NCBI GenBank assembly: GCA_030762935.1
Contig: CM060900.1
Span: forward strand, 289,858,784-289,922,783
DNA length: 64,000 bases
Source: Hymenopus coronatus
Taxonomy: Eukaryota; Arthropoda; Insecta; Mantodea; Hymenopodidae
Direction: 5' to 3'
The translations under genes were made by a program, and so were the position numbers. This document shows, piece by piece, positions 44,160 through 56,634 of this stretch. Numbering within the stretch: the first letter of the stretch is position 1; the number at the start of each line of letters is the position of its first letter. Under the pieces are notes generated by a model. The model did no database searches and had not been told where the DNA came from. It worked only from the letters and a program-made list of their open reading frames with translations.

Positions 44160-45646
44160 TAGGGGCATACAAAAGTATGCTTTGAACAATGTATACCATC
44201 TCTTTCATAGCTCATAATAAGAGTCGTTAATGGAGCAGCTAACTGTATGCTACTGGCATGAGTACAGTTCTTGCATTGTCTATTGTCTTTGTTACATGCA
44301 CTAAATAACACATTTAACATTTATTTTCTCTCAAACTAATAAGATAAAGGAAATTTATCCAAACATTGTAAAAATTTAAATTTCAACAATGTAATGAAAC
44401 GAATTGCAGGATCGTAATCTACAGACTTTAAGCCACATGTTGACATATTGTGACGTCATTAGCTTCTATCATGTGACCACAGACGGTGTTTGAAAAATGG
44501 CTGACATTGATGTTTCATTTCGACAGCGTGCTGTCATTGAATTCCTTGTGAAAGAAGGAAAATCTGCTCCTGAAATTCATCTCAGACTTCAACGGCATAT
44601 GGAGGTGTCTGCATGGGTGCCAGCAGTGTTAGAAGATGGGTGAAACATTTCAAAGATGGAAACACGAGTCTGCAAAATGCGCCTCGTAGCGTGCGTCCTC
44701 GAACTGCCTCTACAGAACGCAACAAGGAAAGAGTTGATGAGCTCATTACAGGAAATAGGCGTTTCACTGTGAATGAAATTGCTGCGCAACTTGGAATAGG
44801 ACATAGTGCAGTGCAAGAAATGAGCCACAGCTTGGGTTATCGAAAGGTCTGTGCCCGTTGGGTCCCCCGTTTATTGACTGAAGACCACAAACTTCAGAGA
44901 AGAACCATTGCACAAAACCTTCTTCAGAGATTTCATAATGAAGGTGATGAGTTTTTGACATGTATTGTGACTGGAGATGAGAGCTGGTTCCATCACTATG
45001 AGCCAGAAACGAAACGTCAGAGTATGGAATGGCACCACTTGAACTTACCATCGAAGAAGAAAGCGAAGACAGTGCAGTCTGTAGGAAAAGTTATGGGAAG
45101 TGTCTTTTGGGATACACAAGGTTGCATTCTGGTTGACTTTCTTGAACCTGGACAAACCATAAATTCTGCCCACTACATCAAGACGCTTCTGAAGCTCCGT
45201 CGGGCTTTGCGTGATAAACGCCCTGGAAAGAGGATCATCCTTCAACAGGATAATGCGCGTCCGCATACTGCCCGTGCCACTATGGAGAAGATCAGGGCAT
45301 TAGGGTGGGAAACACTTCCACATCCTCCCTACAGTCCCGACTTGGCACCCTCTGACTACCATCTTTTCGGTTCTGTGAAGGAGCAGATGCGTGGCCAACG
45401 CTACGAGACGCTGGAGGATATTCGGAAAGCAGTGCGTCAGGGTCTGCAGGCAGCTGGAACGGAGTTCTATCACAAGGGCATTTTCAAACTTGTAGAACGA
45501 TGGGAAAAATGTGTGCAAAACAATGGAGACTATGTCAAAAAGTGAAAGAAAGTCTGTAGATTATGATGATGAATTTGGTTTGGCTTAAAAATAAATATTA
45601 AGATTGTAAAACAGTGTTGCTCATGACTTTCAGTATGCCCCTCGTA
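44160..45646 (+). mobile_element. Mariner element, near full length
   Basis: The left end TAGGGGCATACAAAAGTATG and the inverted right end TACGAGGGGCATACTGAAAGT share a TIR core GGGGCATAC. TA dinucleotides lie at 44160-44161 and 45645-45646. The left TIR has lost three bases after the TA. Total length is about 1.5 kb, somewhat long for mariner owing to the left untranslated part. It lies next to a LINE fragment. Confidence 0.78.
44498..45545 (+). pseudogene. Mariner DD34D transposase, one frameshift
   Basis: The start ATG at 44498 gives MADIDVSFRQRAVIEFLVKE, a usual mariner opening. A single base is missing near 44594; from 44613 the frame is open to the stop at 45545. Helix-turn-helix segments SSVRRWVKHFKDG and RRFTVNEIAAQLGIG are followed by the catalytic core: TGDESWFHHY (first D), ILQQDNARPHTA (second D) and YSPDLAPSDYHLF (third D). 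Thirty-four residues lie between the second and third D. It ends WEKCVQNNGDYVKK. Only the frameshift separates it from a full-length transposase of about 349 residues, so it inserted fairly recently. Confidence 0.88.
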
Positions 45647-46755
45647 TTTTCTTTAATATTTTATAAGTGTTTTTAGTATTAAAATATTACTCTTCTAAAG
45701 AATAATGATTTGCATCATGGTAAAGAATTTTTCAAAACAGTAAAATAACAAGATCTCTGGAACTAATTTAAAAAAATGTGTGTAACTTTGGTCTGCATAT
45801 TCAGGGTTATTCTGTAACTTCATTCTTAAGAAGATGGCTGCAGTAATTTTTTAAGCTTAAGAACTGCTCTTAACAAAAGTTCCCCTATTTGGCATTCTGT
45901 AAACTTGTTTGTAACCACAGTATTTGTTTCCTTGCAATTTGTTAAGAAACTGAAGTGACTAATAGAAAATTTGTGTGTTCTACAATGGAGTCAACAGTGT
46001 TGGAATATTATTGAGTATTTTTGTTACTTTTCTTTGCCAAGAGTGAGTGTGAAGATTTTGCATGAAAAATATAAAATACAATGATGCAAATTTTTTAAAT
46101 TTCCAGCATTATTTAGAACTGGAAGTGACACCAAAAACTCAGATATGTTATGAGGAAAACTTGCACAGCGGTTGAACAACTGTGGTAGTGGCCCTGTAGA
46201 ATGAGATACAATTTTAGGTTAGGAGATACTGCAAAATTATGAACAGCATAGAGTTGGGTTTTCATATTATTTTGAAAGCAATTTACACTGATTTATATCA
46301 AGCCACAATTATTGCTGAATTTTCTTTTTGGCTTTTGCTTGCAGTAATACCTTTTTGAATATACCATGCAGATTTTTTTGAGCTTTTAATGTTTAAGTTG
46401 TTACTTACTTTTCTATGCAATATTTTTGTTTAGTTCAGTTTTGTATAAATATTCTTGTATCTTAATCTTTAAATAAAAATCCTTGTTTATAGCTGATAAT
46501 TATCCACATTATTTTATATATATGTTAATTGGAAGGTCATAAGGCAAATGTTAGTTTCACTTGTTCTATTAACTGGGAGCATGTTGCTCCTATTAATATT
46601 TCCATATTATTTTTCATGTTCTAATACATTAAGTATAAATCAAAATCTATCAATTCATATTAAAACTAACTCACTGCCTTGTTATGCTGTTTCCAGTACA
46701 TTCCATTTTCTGTGGAAAGTGATGTGTCAGCTGACCTTGAGTAATACATGTATAC
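45647..46755. other. No recognised gene
   Basis: AT-rich spacer with no motif. The open stretch 46548-46856 overlaps the LTR that follows and is hydrophobic at its start by chance. Confidence 0.45.
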
Positions 46756-47358
46756 TGTATAGCAAAAAGGCCAAATTCATGCACCTACACCTTGTCACCA
46801 TGAATTGCTGCCCATGTACTGGCAGCTCCCTTTCCATAGTTGACACATTGTCATAACTGTGTGTAAAAACAACACGCAATAATGACTTGTACTTCTGGAA
46901 GTTTCTGACTATGTAATCAAGTGTAAAAAGGAGGAACAAAAGGCTCGTAGAGTTGAATTTCAAAAGTGACTTTGGAGCATATGCTTGGACCAGGGAGACA
47001 GCCAAAGCAGTCAAACAAGCATTTTAGTGATAATAGATAAAATTATGCTGCAGCACTGAATTTAGGACAATTTGTAATATCAACAATTTGAATAAAGAGA
47101 TTTTGTTACAATATATAAGTAATTTTGCAAGTTGGTGCCTATTAGGGATAGGTAAAAAAGAACCAACATTTTAGTTTTATCTAATCATAAGAGAGTACCT
47201 TGCATTACAGTTAAACATTAAAAGTATGTATATGATACCTTGTATCCATTCGTTTCCTGAATTCCAATAGCAATTGAAATCTTGCAGCCTATCAAATTAC
47301 TTATGAATTCTTGCAATGTGCATGCCAAAGACAATATCCAAGATGCCACTTTGGAACA
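46756..47358 (+). repeat. Solo LTR of the gypsy C family (about 603 bp)
   Basis: It starts TGTATAGCAAAAAGG and ends CTTTGGAACA (TG...CA), and aligns in inverted orientation with 33207-33763, the LTR that follows gypsy C integrase. No gypsy coding sequence is next to it, so it is a solo LTR. I could not find a flanking duplication. On the minus strand it carries the open frame 47014-46727, homologous to that of the other copy. Confidence 0.65.
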
Positions 47359-48566
47359 TCTGATGAACAGAATTCTTCAAGCAGATTATTTTAGCAAATG
47401 GTAAATTCCATTAAAATGATTCTGGTTTTAAGAACTTAATGTTGTAATATCTTAGAGCCCACAAAAGTGCTCAGTATCTAATCTTAACCTAAAGATGAAA
47501 CAAATATAGTCATTAACAATACAAATCAACAAAACATCAATCACTATTTGAATCTAAAATTCTTAAATTAATAACTTATATTACAATATGATATTAATAA
47601 CCTCACATTATAATAAGAGATTACTCAACATTTATTTTTTTATTAAAATTGTACTTCTAAAAGCTTTGTTGGGAGCATGGTTTACAAATTCTGTTGTACA
47701 GAACATTCCTTGCCTAAGCATAATCTATAACATTTATATATTATGCTTTAATGGATAAATACATATTTAATAAGTAATAATTAAAATGTTAATTTATTTT
47801 AGTCATACATTTCTTCTTACAGTAGCATTAAAATTATATCTCTGTGATTCTCTTCCGTAACAAATGTGTTAGCAACAGGGTTTTGGTATTTGTTATGTTC
47901 AACACAGAAATCTTTATTCTTAACAAATTTCTATTTGGTTAGGAAGTCACAAAATGCTAAATAGGCCATAACAAATGTATAGTGGCTTTAACATTTAAGC
48001 TGTAACAAAATGTTACTGTATAGACCTGATTGTATATTAGTTATTCCACGTCAAACCAGACAAGCGTCTAACTACCTTTTTTCAAAAACTGTAACTTTTT
48101 GATGCCTTTTATAAGCAAATTAAAGATAGCTCTATATTTTTGTTTTGGTCCAGTTTCATAACTTTAGGTTTTTTGCAACATCAAAATTCTGAGAAAAGTA
48201 TTACACTAATGCATGCAAATGCTAGTTTCCCAAGACATATTATGTTGAGATAAATTTTGTTTTAAAGCCTAAAAATCATACTCTCAGGTTATTTATTGAT
48301 GTTTTGGTAAAACATCTATTCATTACCCATTGCATTACAATTGTTAAATGGACCAGCCTTTTTGTATAGCATGTACTACTTAAGTTGTCATTTAAAAGTA
48401 TCACCATTTAATTATCTTTATGACTGAGGGATTTTAGGTTCTGACAGTAATATATATATTTTTTTTTAAATTACAACTAAGCAAAGGCTTATCTAGTAAT
48501 ATTTCCTTCATAAATAAGTTCGCAATGTATAGGTGAGTCTTCCACTGAAGGCCCCTAAAGCTTACA
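47359..48566. other. No recognised gene
   Basis: AT-rich, no coding signal. The right edge may be the 3' untranslated region of the LINE that follows. Confidence 0.45.
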
Positions 48567-49440
48567 CTAATTCTTGCAGTCACACATTAAGTCATTTGGC
48601 TTGATTCTTTTCAATCTTCTAACTTCACACTTACTAAGCACATTCACCATCTCTTTATTTCCATGGTGCTGCACTCTTAAATGATGTTTCTGTGCTGTCT
48701 TTTTTATTTCTTCTGTAACTGTTGATCTTGAGATCTCTATGTATCTGATCATTGCGCACATACCAAGGTGCACTAACTATTGTTCTTAAAGCTTTATTTT
48801 GAAATGTTTATATTAGTCAATTTAGAACAGCCCCAAAGCTGTATCCCATAGGTCCAGACTGGCTTTAACACCTCCTTGTATATTAATAGCTTATTGTATA
48901 TGTCAAGTTCAGAATTTCCCCAATAAGCCAGTAAAGTTTCTTATATTTGATATGTAACTCTTTTCTTTTAGTTTCTATATGCTTTCTCCAATTTGGTTTT
49001 GAATCTAGTATCAATCCTAGGTACTTCACTGATTGAATTTGAGGAATAGCTTGATTATTTATTTTTATCGGTAGTATCTTAGTTTTCTTATTTGTAAAGT
49101 TGATATGTACGGATTTAGATTCATTTAATTTTATGCAGCATTTCTTGGTCCACTCGTTAACCCTATTGACAGCTTTCTGTAATTTCTGTGTAGATTCCTC
49201 TACTGTATGTCCTATTGCCATTATTCCTGTGTCGTCAGCGAAGGTAGCCATAGTAGTATCATCTTGATATGGAATATCCCTAGTAAATATAAGGTACAGT
49301 GTTGGCCCCAAGACGCTTCCTTGAGGTACTCCAGCAGCTATATTCTTTAATTCAGAGTATTCATTTCCATATTTAACTCTGAAATATCTCCCTTCAATAT
49401 AGGATAACAGTACTAAATGAGGAACAAGAGGTCTTTTAAA
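48567..49440 (-). mobile_element. Jockey-like LINE, RT C-terminal half
   Basis: Minus strand. From 49440: RYFRVKYGNEYSELKNIAAG then VPQGSVLGPTLYLIF, and the palm motif MATFADDTGIMAIG with intact FADD. It continues with WTKKCCIKLNESKSVHINFT and SVKYLGLILDSKPNWRKHI (49311-48883). After frame changes come the C-terminal YKEVLKPVW-like piece and VTEEIKKTAQKHHLRVQHHG (48773-48567). It is truncated upstream at 49440. Few frame breaks occur, so it is a moderately young 5'-truncated copy. Confidence 0.8.
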
Positions 49441-50534
49441 TAAATGCAGTCATACCTATTGGGCAGCTCTGGCATAACTTGGCGCTGGACACAAGTGTGC
49501 ATTGTGTTTATGTGTTACTCAAGGCCAGCTGACACATCACTTTCGTGACATTGATATCTTCCTGGGAAATGCATAGTATGATATTCCTCTCATTGTATTA
49601 TTTCTAAAATGTTTTTTTGTGCTTTTTTATTACACTGTCCGTTTGAAGAAGGTATCATTTTCAGATTATTTAGTTGGTCATTTGGATGGTAGGCTATGCA
49701 AATGAGAGAATTACAGAATGGGCAAGGAACAATGTCAGTGCAATTAAGTTTTTCTTTATGACAAATGGGGATAATAAAAGTGAATGTGAGCTACAACAGT
49801 CTCAATGTGAAGAAATAAAACTGATAAGCAGCATAAGAACATTACATGCTTTCATACTGTTTTCTATGAAAGTAAATGCATCACTCTTTGAGTTCCTTTA
49901 GTAGTTCACAAGCTTTAGCTGTACTGTGTTACAAACTATATTTAAGTAACCATTGTTATAAAGGATGTGTACATAATGCATAAAACGATACTGTAGCACC
50001 CGCGTATGTATACAGCATGAGAAGGTTCTGCCATGACACTCCAATGCTCAGCGCTGCCAGGTACAATTGGCACAAAATTCAGTATTCAGCTGGGCGAGTT
50101 ATTATTTTTAATTACCCATTTATTAGGGCTCCATCCTGAAATTTGGCACACATGTATTTCATAAAACAAGGAATATTGCAATATTCTTTTAAATTAAAAA
50201 AAATGAGCAGGAAATGCATAAGTATTTCATTTTGAAAATGCTTTATAAAAAAAAAAAAAAACTTTATTTATTGTTTGTGTTACCTCGGAAAGAACGTTAT
50301 AATAAAAGATGATACATTACCTCATAAATAAACTGAAGTTTAATCAGGACTGAAAATTAGGAGAGAAAAAGGATATATATAAAAATGAACATGTAAATAT
50401 GTAAATTTTCATATTGAATATCAGTGAAAGTAATACATTTTGTAAAAATAAAACAAAAAAAAGTCTGATATATTCCACTCACATGTGTTTCTCTATGTCT
50501 CTGTTACAAATTTTGTTAAAAAGCTTATTCTTCT
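49441..50534. other. No recognised gene
   Basis: AT-rich spacer. The stretch 49674-49901 is open on the plus strand but has no recognisable domain. Confidence 0.45.
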
Positions 50535-51165
50535 ATCTACTTCATGGTAATCAAGGTAAAATTAGCAGAAATGGTCTTATTACTTGCTTCATTATAAGTT
50601 AAAGGGAAGTAAAGGGAGTACACTAGACTAAAGCGATAGTCAATCTTTTAAAAGCTGATCGCTATGGATTGATATTCCTTTGTTTGAAGGCTAGGAGTTT
50701 ACAAGTTCCTGTATGAGAAAAGTAGAAGTATTTTAAAGTTGAAACCAATAATAATGAATATTTCAGCTCTAAAATTCAAACTTATATGGCATAAATTATT
50801 TTAACAAGATTTTTTTGTGTGGTAAGTTTTTTATTATCTCTTACAGTTTACCAGTTATGCAAAATTCAACAAAATTTATCCAGAATAAAGTGGTCTTCAT
50901 AGGCTATTTCCAGAAAATTCAAGATATACATTTTATTTGGCTTTTAAATTTCTTTAGGCTTCTAAATTTGTTTAACGTATAATATTTGAATCAAAATTGT
51001 TAGAGCCATTTTTAAGGAAATCAAAATTTTCAAAAGGTCTTCCATGTAAAGGGTAGTTGGGGATGGGGGGATTTTATTGAAAATTTTTATGTCACATCTT
51101 CGGAAGATACTACTTAAATACCAAGTTTGGTTTTATATATATGTAATATTTTACAAACATTCTGT
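50535..51165 (-). repeat. Unnamed dispersed repeat X, copy 1
   Basis: The reverse complement matches 58640-59247 over about 600 bp. Shared landmarks include CTGAATTTTACATAACTGGTAA-like sequence, AAATGTATATCTTGAATTTTC, a TTGGTATTTAA block, CATACAGGAACTTGT and ATAATAAGACCATTTCTGCT-like ends. No coding frame or terminal repeats were seen. I do not know its class. Confidence 0.75.
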
Positions 51166-52044
51166 CGAATAAAAATGTTAAATAAAATTGGACAGTTGAT
51201 GGTAAAATTTTCTTTGAATTTGTCTGGTTGGATGTGGAATGACTCATTGATTGCAGTATTAAAGTTTAAAATGCATGAATTCAAGTTTAGGAGTTTTTAA
51301 ATTTTTAAACTTTAGAGATGCAATTTTCAAATCTTTTAAACAGAACTTTGGATGTACATTTCTTATTGGGCTTGAAAATAAGTTTCCCAAGAAGTAAACT
51401 ATTAAAATTAAGCTTATACTTAATATACTTTTTTGTTCATGATTAAAACATATGCACAAAGTTTTGCAGTGATACTTTGGATATTACTGAATATACATCA
51501 AATGTGCACATTTTTTTAATATCTGAAAGTTCAGGAAAGTTACAATGAACTGCCATGATATTGGATGAGGATTCTTTAAGTCGCTGTATAACACATTCAG
51601 TTTCATAGTAAACATTTGGGCAAAAAATAGAGGGTCTTGGGGAATTAAAATGTAAAATATTGAACTTTGCACCACGTTTTCCCGAATTTTCACCACTACC
51701 TAGAAACTGTACAGCCTGTAAGATTTGGCATGCTGTAAGCACCACTAGTGACTGTTGGTACAATAGTGCAGGTACAAGCCATAGAATCTATTGAGCAGAT
51801 TCTCTGCTTTTTTGAGGCTAAGCTTTGCTATTCTATGAAGTATTTGTATTAGTGGTTACATCAGGTACAGAATTTATAGTAAAAGCTGGGTTTTAAAATG
51901 CTACGAGTTAAAGACAAAGTAATATAAGAACGGATTTAGATACAATATATGTACATATGGACAGTAAGGTTAAATGTATTTTGATAAAATTTAAACATGA
52001 CATTGTTTGCGTAAGTGCTTCAGAGAAGAAACTTCAGACTATAC
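51166..52044. other. No recognised gene
   Basis: A minus-strand open stretch of 106 residues lies at 51763-51443. It has no family signature I recognise and is overlapped by another open frame, so I do not call it a gene. Confidence 0.4.
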
Positions 52045-53596
52045 CAGCGTTGGGCAAACTTTTTAAGGGGAGGGCCAGATAAAATAAAAAATTATCTAGG
52101 CGGGCCAAAAAAAAAAAAAAAAATGAACAGAACACATTTCTATAAGTGATAAACTTTATTTTTGAATTTTACATCACACACAACTTATATAATACAATGG
52201 TAAAAACTTAAAAGTTACAAAAATTGATTATTCTTTAGAAAAGTGTAAAGGCATATGTGACAGATGAAACTGCGACTGAACTTCTAAAAGTGGTTCATAA
52301 TCTGGTAGAAACTGGGATGAGTCGATTCATTGTAGTGAAGCTAAATGGTGGTCAGTCAATCAGCTTCTAACACTGATTTTGCAAAACTTCATAGTAGAAA
52401 ACACCTTTTCACAGATACAGGAAGATGCAAACATTGCAATTATCTTCTGAGCATGAGATTTCAGGTTTAGGAAACTTGATTTTGACAGCACCTTAGAACT
52501 CAATTTTGGAAATGTTGAGAAACAGTTGCTTCAATTTATGTTACATTGCAACTCAATAAGTTGGAGCTGCAATTCTGGTTTGACTGATTTACAATCCGTA
52601 TTAAATGATATGCTAAAAATGTCCAGGTCCTGTTTGATAACTTTGAAGCCTTGAAATATTTGTTCAAATTCTTCATGAAGACATTTCACGCTTTTCTCAT
52701 AGTTTTTAAGTTTGTTTTCCCTAACAGTATATAGTTTTTAGTCTTTGAAAATAAGTTTAGTATTTCTTGACTAGCTGTTTGGAAATTAGATTCAATTGCA
52801 TTTTGAAACCCCTGATATGACTCAAAATATCATGGATTAAGGGGGTGTAAGGTTCAATTTGTCGATGTGACCGAGGAGATTTGTAAAAAATGTAAAGTCC
52901 AAAAGCCATATAATATCTTTCAAATGTTCACACTCTTCCATTCCTTTTTCTTCCATGAAAAAGATTATTTCATCTTTTACATTCCAAACTTATTCGAAAA
53001 CCTGTCCTGCACTGAGCCACCTTACTTTACTGTAGTAAAGTACATCAGAATATTCAGCCTGCAAAGAGTCAAGAAAGTCTCAAAATTGTCTATGAGTGTT
53101 TGTGAATCAATGCTCTTAACAAGCTTAATAACATCAAGCACATGTTTCATGTCGAGAGCAGATTTACACAGAACTTCTTGATGTATAACACAATGAAGAA
53201 ACACTACTTCATTACTAGAAAATGGTTAATTAAATATGCCTGCAAAACCAGATATCCTCCCTGTCCTATTTGGTGCTCCATCAGTAGTAATGTTACAAAT
53301 ATTGGTCAAAGGTACTTTCAAAGACGTGATGATTCTTGAAATTGTTAAAAAATGTCTGAATCTTTTGTCACTCCCTTTAATGAATACATGCAAGCTAATT
53401 TTTCCATTAATATTAGATGCGGTAATACCATACTTAAAATACAATGCGAAGGAAACCATTGTTCTGTTCTAGCTACACAGAAAATACATTTTGTCCAATG
53501 TGTAATTGTAGGGGTTATTCAAAACCATTTTGCGGGTCAGATTGACTAGATCAAATGGCCACACTTAGCCTGCAGGCTGTACTTTGCCCACGATTG
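52045..53596 (-). mobile_element. hAT element (GTF2IRD2/ZBED5-like) with 8-bp TSD
   Basis: TIRs: the left end CAGCGTTGGGCAAACT pairs with the inverted right end CAATCGTGGGCAAAGT. Flanking octamers GACTATAC (52037-52044) and GGCTATAC (53597-53604) match at 7 of 8. The minus strand encodes transposase pieces: ICNITTDGAPNRTGRISGFA (the DGAP catalytic-region motif), then CVIHQEVLCKSALDMKHVLD (the IHQExL motif) at 53204-53022, and weaker pieces to about 52250. This is the order of GTF2IRD2-like/Charlie-type hAT proteins. Frames are broken. At 1.55 kb it is shortened. Confidence 0.85.
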
Positions 53597-53679
53597 GGCT
53601 ATACCATCACCTCATTCATATAATATGTTTAATAAAGCTTGTAGTGATTCACACACAATAATTGGGTTGGATGTGGTTT

Positions 53680-53893
53680 TAATTTGTTGAGTTGGTTTTT
53701 TTAACATTATGTCACATTTTTATTATGAGGGACTAGTTTTGAAAGCCTATGCTTTCATTTTCAACCTCACTATGCTTTCGAAACTAGTCCCTCATAATAA
53801 AAATGTAAGTGACGTAGTGTTAAAAAACCAACTCAACAAATTAATACCATATATAATTTGACCGTCACTGTTACTAAATTCCTCCAAACATCA
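53680..53893. mobile_element. Penelope-like element 3' ends arranged as a hairpin
   Basis: 53771-53893 repeats the 3' end of the Penelope element at 26700-26829 (ACTAGTCCCTCATAATAA, GTGTTAAAAAACCAACTC, CCTCCAAACATCAA). 53681-53748 is the same end in inverted orientation. The two arms of about 70 bp are separated by about 22 bp. No coding part remains. Confidence 0.8.
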
Positions 53894-55375
53894 AAAATTG
53901 GGTTGGACTTACTTTGTAGTTTTTTAAAAGAAGAATGTTGTGCAACTATTGCATTAGTGAAATAACCTTGCATGGAAATAGAGCAGAAAGGAAAGGGATT
54001 ATGAGGAATTCCACAGAAATTATTACAGAACTCTGCAGAGTAATTTTACTGCACACACGACAACTTCGTCTGTGATAAGAAGTAGGTTATATGAATAATA
54101 TATGTCTGATATAGTGTATACTCTGATTTGCATTGGCAAGATCAGAGATGCAGATAAAATGTCCTGCTCAGTTCTAGATATTCTGTACCCTCCATTAAAA
54201 TTTTCTGTTAACAATAAATAACTTTCCTCTGCTGCAGGTGGCATACGTTTAGCCACTATGCTCAGTCTAGCAAAAGAGGTAGTAGAAATAAATGTGGATG
54301 AGGTAAAAACTCATTACTGCAGCTTTTGATGGCAGCTGCCTGGCAGCAACATAGACATGCCTTTTAAAATGGAATTATATTTGCTTCATCATTTAAAACA
54401 GGTAAAATACTGGAAGTTGAAATACTGGAAAATTGTTGTCACACATGTGCAAATTTTCCTTCTAAACAGCTTAAGTGTCAAAAACACTATGAAGGCTCAA
54501 GTGGTGGCATAGAGGTTAGTAAATATCAAATGCTCTTCCTCTGATACAGGCCTGTGCTACATGCATTACTTAGGAGATAGCAAAGGTTACCAGGCAGTTG
54601 TGTAATCACAACCCTATGGTCCAAACATAGAAATTAAGAAGCTGGATTGCATTGGATACATCCAGAAAATAATGGGTGCTAGATTGAAAAATGTTCAAAT
54701 ATCTCCAAAATTTGGAATCTTGTGATCCCATTTTCTGCTTTAACAATGAAATAGTGAAGAAAATGAATGTGCTATATCATTTGAGAGTGAAATGTAGATT
54801 AAACACTTTCAAAAGGACTCAAATATAAATGCAGAGAGAATCCAGAGAGCTGAAATTCCTATGTAGAATGCTACAAAGGAAGCCAGAAAAGCAAAAAGAG
54901 CTGCTAAAAGAAGAAAATATGAAGACAGGGATTACCCAATATTTAATGGTTGCATAAGTGAGTGTTTGTTACAGTGTATGCAATTTTTAAAAAACTGTGA
55001 AATTATTTTTTTTTCTCAAAACAACATTGTTTAGTCTTTTGGTTCCATTACCTTGATAAATATGAGATAGGAGGCTAAAAATTTGTCACCTACAACATAA
55101 GTTTATTTAATGTTTAACAAAACATTGGGGAGTGTTAACATGGATAATTTTTGAGTATGGACGTCAATAAAAGTTCCACACATTTTCAAAATATATAGGA
55201 TGCTAAAAAAATTATTTTTCTTAATGTATTTTACTGACACTAATGCATTTTCATGGACATAATGAACAATGCATAGTTCTCTCAAAAGCTAGATGTTCTT
55301 GGTTGCAGTGGAAGAAGCTCATCTTATTTTGCCAAAAGGTAATCTTTCTGCTGAAGAAACTCAGTTATGTAGCTA
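53894..55375. other. No recognised gene
   Basis: No family signature on either strand. A short open segment between a CAG and a GTAAAA near 54241-54303 is discussed among rejected items. Confidence 0.4.
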
Positions 55376-56634
55376 CGAGGGTGGTCTGAAAAGTTTCTGA
55401 CCTAATAAAGATACAAGACATTTTTTCAGATTTTTTTTTTTTATTTTTCAACATAGTCTCCTTGTAACTCTACACACCACTCCCAGCAATGCTCCCATCT
55501 CTGTAACCCGTCCAAATAGTACTCAGCATTTTTCTCTGCAAAATAAATGTTCACGAAGGTGATTGCCTCTTCATTTGATAAAAATCTCTGTCCTCCGAGC
55601 ACAATTTTCAGATGAGGGAACAAAAAGAAGTCGCTTGGGGCTAGATCTGGTTAGTAAGGTGGATGGTCAAGCAGATCAAACCATAATTCGTGGATTTTCA
55701 CCTTTGCAACCATTGAGGTGCGTTGTCTTGGTGAAACAGGATTTTCTTTTTCTGAAAATGTGGCTATTTTTCCGCAAGTTCCGCCTTCAGCATGTCAAAT
55801 AATGATGCGCAGTATGCTCCTGTAATGGTTTTTCCATTTTGAAGATAATTGATTAAAATAACTCCATGACTATCCCAAAAAACAGTCTCCATCACCCGAA
55901 AAAAACAGTTTTTGCTTTTTTTGGAGCCAGTTCCCCCTTTTCAGTCCACTTTATGGACTGTATTTTTGTTTCGGGCGTATAATGGTGTATCCAAGTTTTA
56001 TCTACGATAATTAATCGGCACCAAAACTTGAATTTATTGTGCCTAAACTACACCAACAGAGCGTTGGAAATGTTCATTTAAACATGCTTTTGGTCAAACG
56101 TGAGCAAACATGGCACCCAATGCGCGGACAGCTTTCTCATGTCTAAATGTTGATTTAATATGTGACAAACACATTCTTTTGACATGTTCATAGTCTCTGC
56201 TATCTCTTTCACTTTAATTTGGCGGTCGTCTAACACCATTTGGTGAACTTTGGCAATGTTTTCGTCACTAGCTGCAGTTTTTGGATGTCTCCCAAGCTCT
56301 TAGGACCATGTTGAAATTATGCTGCCCAAAATTTCACTGTGGTAAATGATGGTGCAGAGTCCCCATACACAGAATCCAACTCATCTTTGATTTGCGTAGG
56401 GTATTGCCTTTCAAAAAAAAATATTTAATGACAGCTCAATACTCGATTTTGTCCATTTTGATAAAAACACTCGCATCACCTCACTCAAACAACTGTTACA
56501 TAACAACTGAGCATCCAAAATGGCTGAAACTTTGGTGAGTAACTGTCAACAGATGAACAACGAAATTCACTAGCTTTTATTTACAAGTGCTGCCATCTTC
56601 ATGTTGAGGTCAGAAACTTTTCAGACCACCCTTG
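55376..56634 (-). mobile_element. Mariner element, full length (1.26 kb), decayed
   Basis: The left end CGAGGGTGGTCTGAAAAGTT and the inverted right end CAAGGGTGGTCTGAAAAGTT are TIRs, with TA at 55374-55375 and 56635-56636. The minus strand carries decayed transposase: a start near 56460, VMETVFWDSHGVILINYLQN at about 55885, LFHQDNAP (second D region) at about 55730, and the C-terminus FPHLKIVLGGQRFLSNEEAI ... ELQGDYVEK (55623-55441). Numerous stops and frame changes make it older than the mariner at 44.2 kb. Confidence 0.88.

Noticed and set aside
51443..51763. 106-codon open stretch on the minus strand
   Set aside because: No family signature, and another frame on the same strand is open over the same bases. 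I found no second copy.
53730..53800. Hammerhead ribozyme core in the Penelope hairpin
   Set aside because: GAAAC next to TAGTC looked promising, but I could not find a CTGANGA element at the right distance.
54241..54303. Possible small host exon: CTGCTGCAG acceptor, 21 open codons, donor-like GAG|GTAAAA
   Set aside because: The segment has no similarity that I know to TRAPPC9, and AG/GT pairs around 60 open bases occur by chance in this much sequence.
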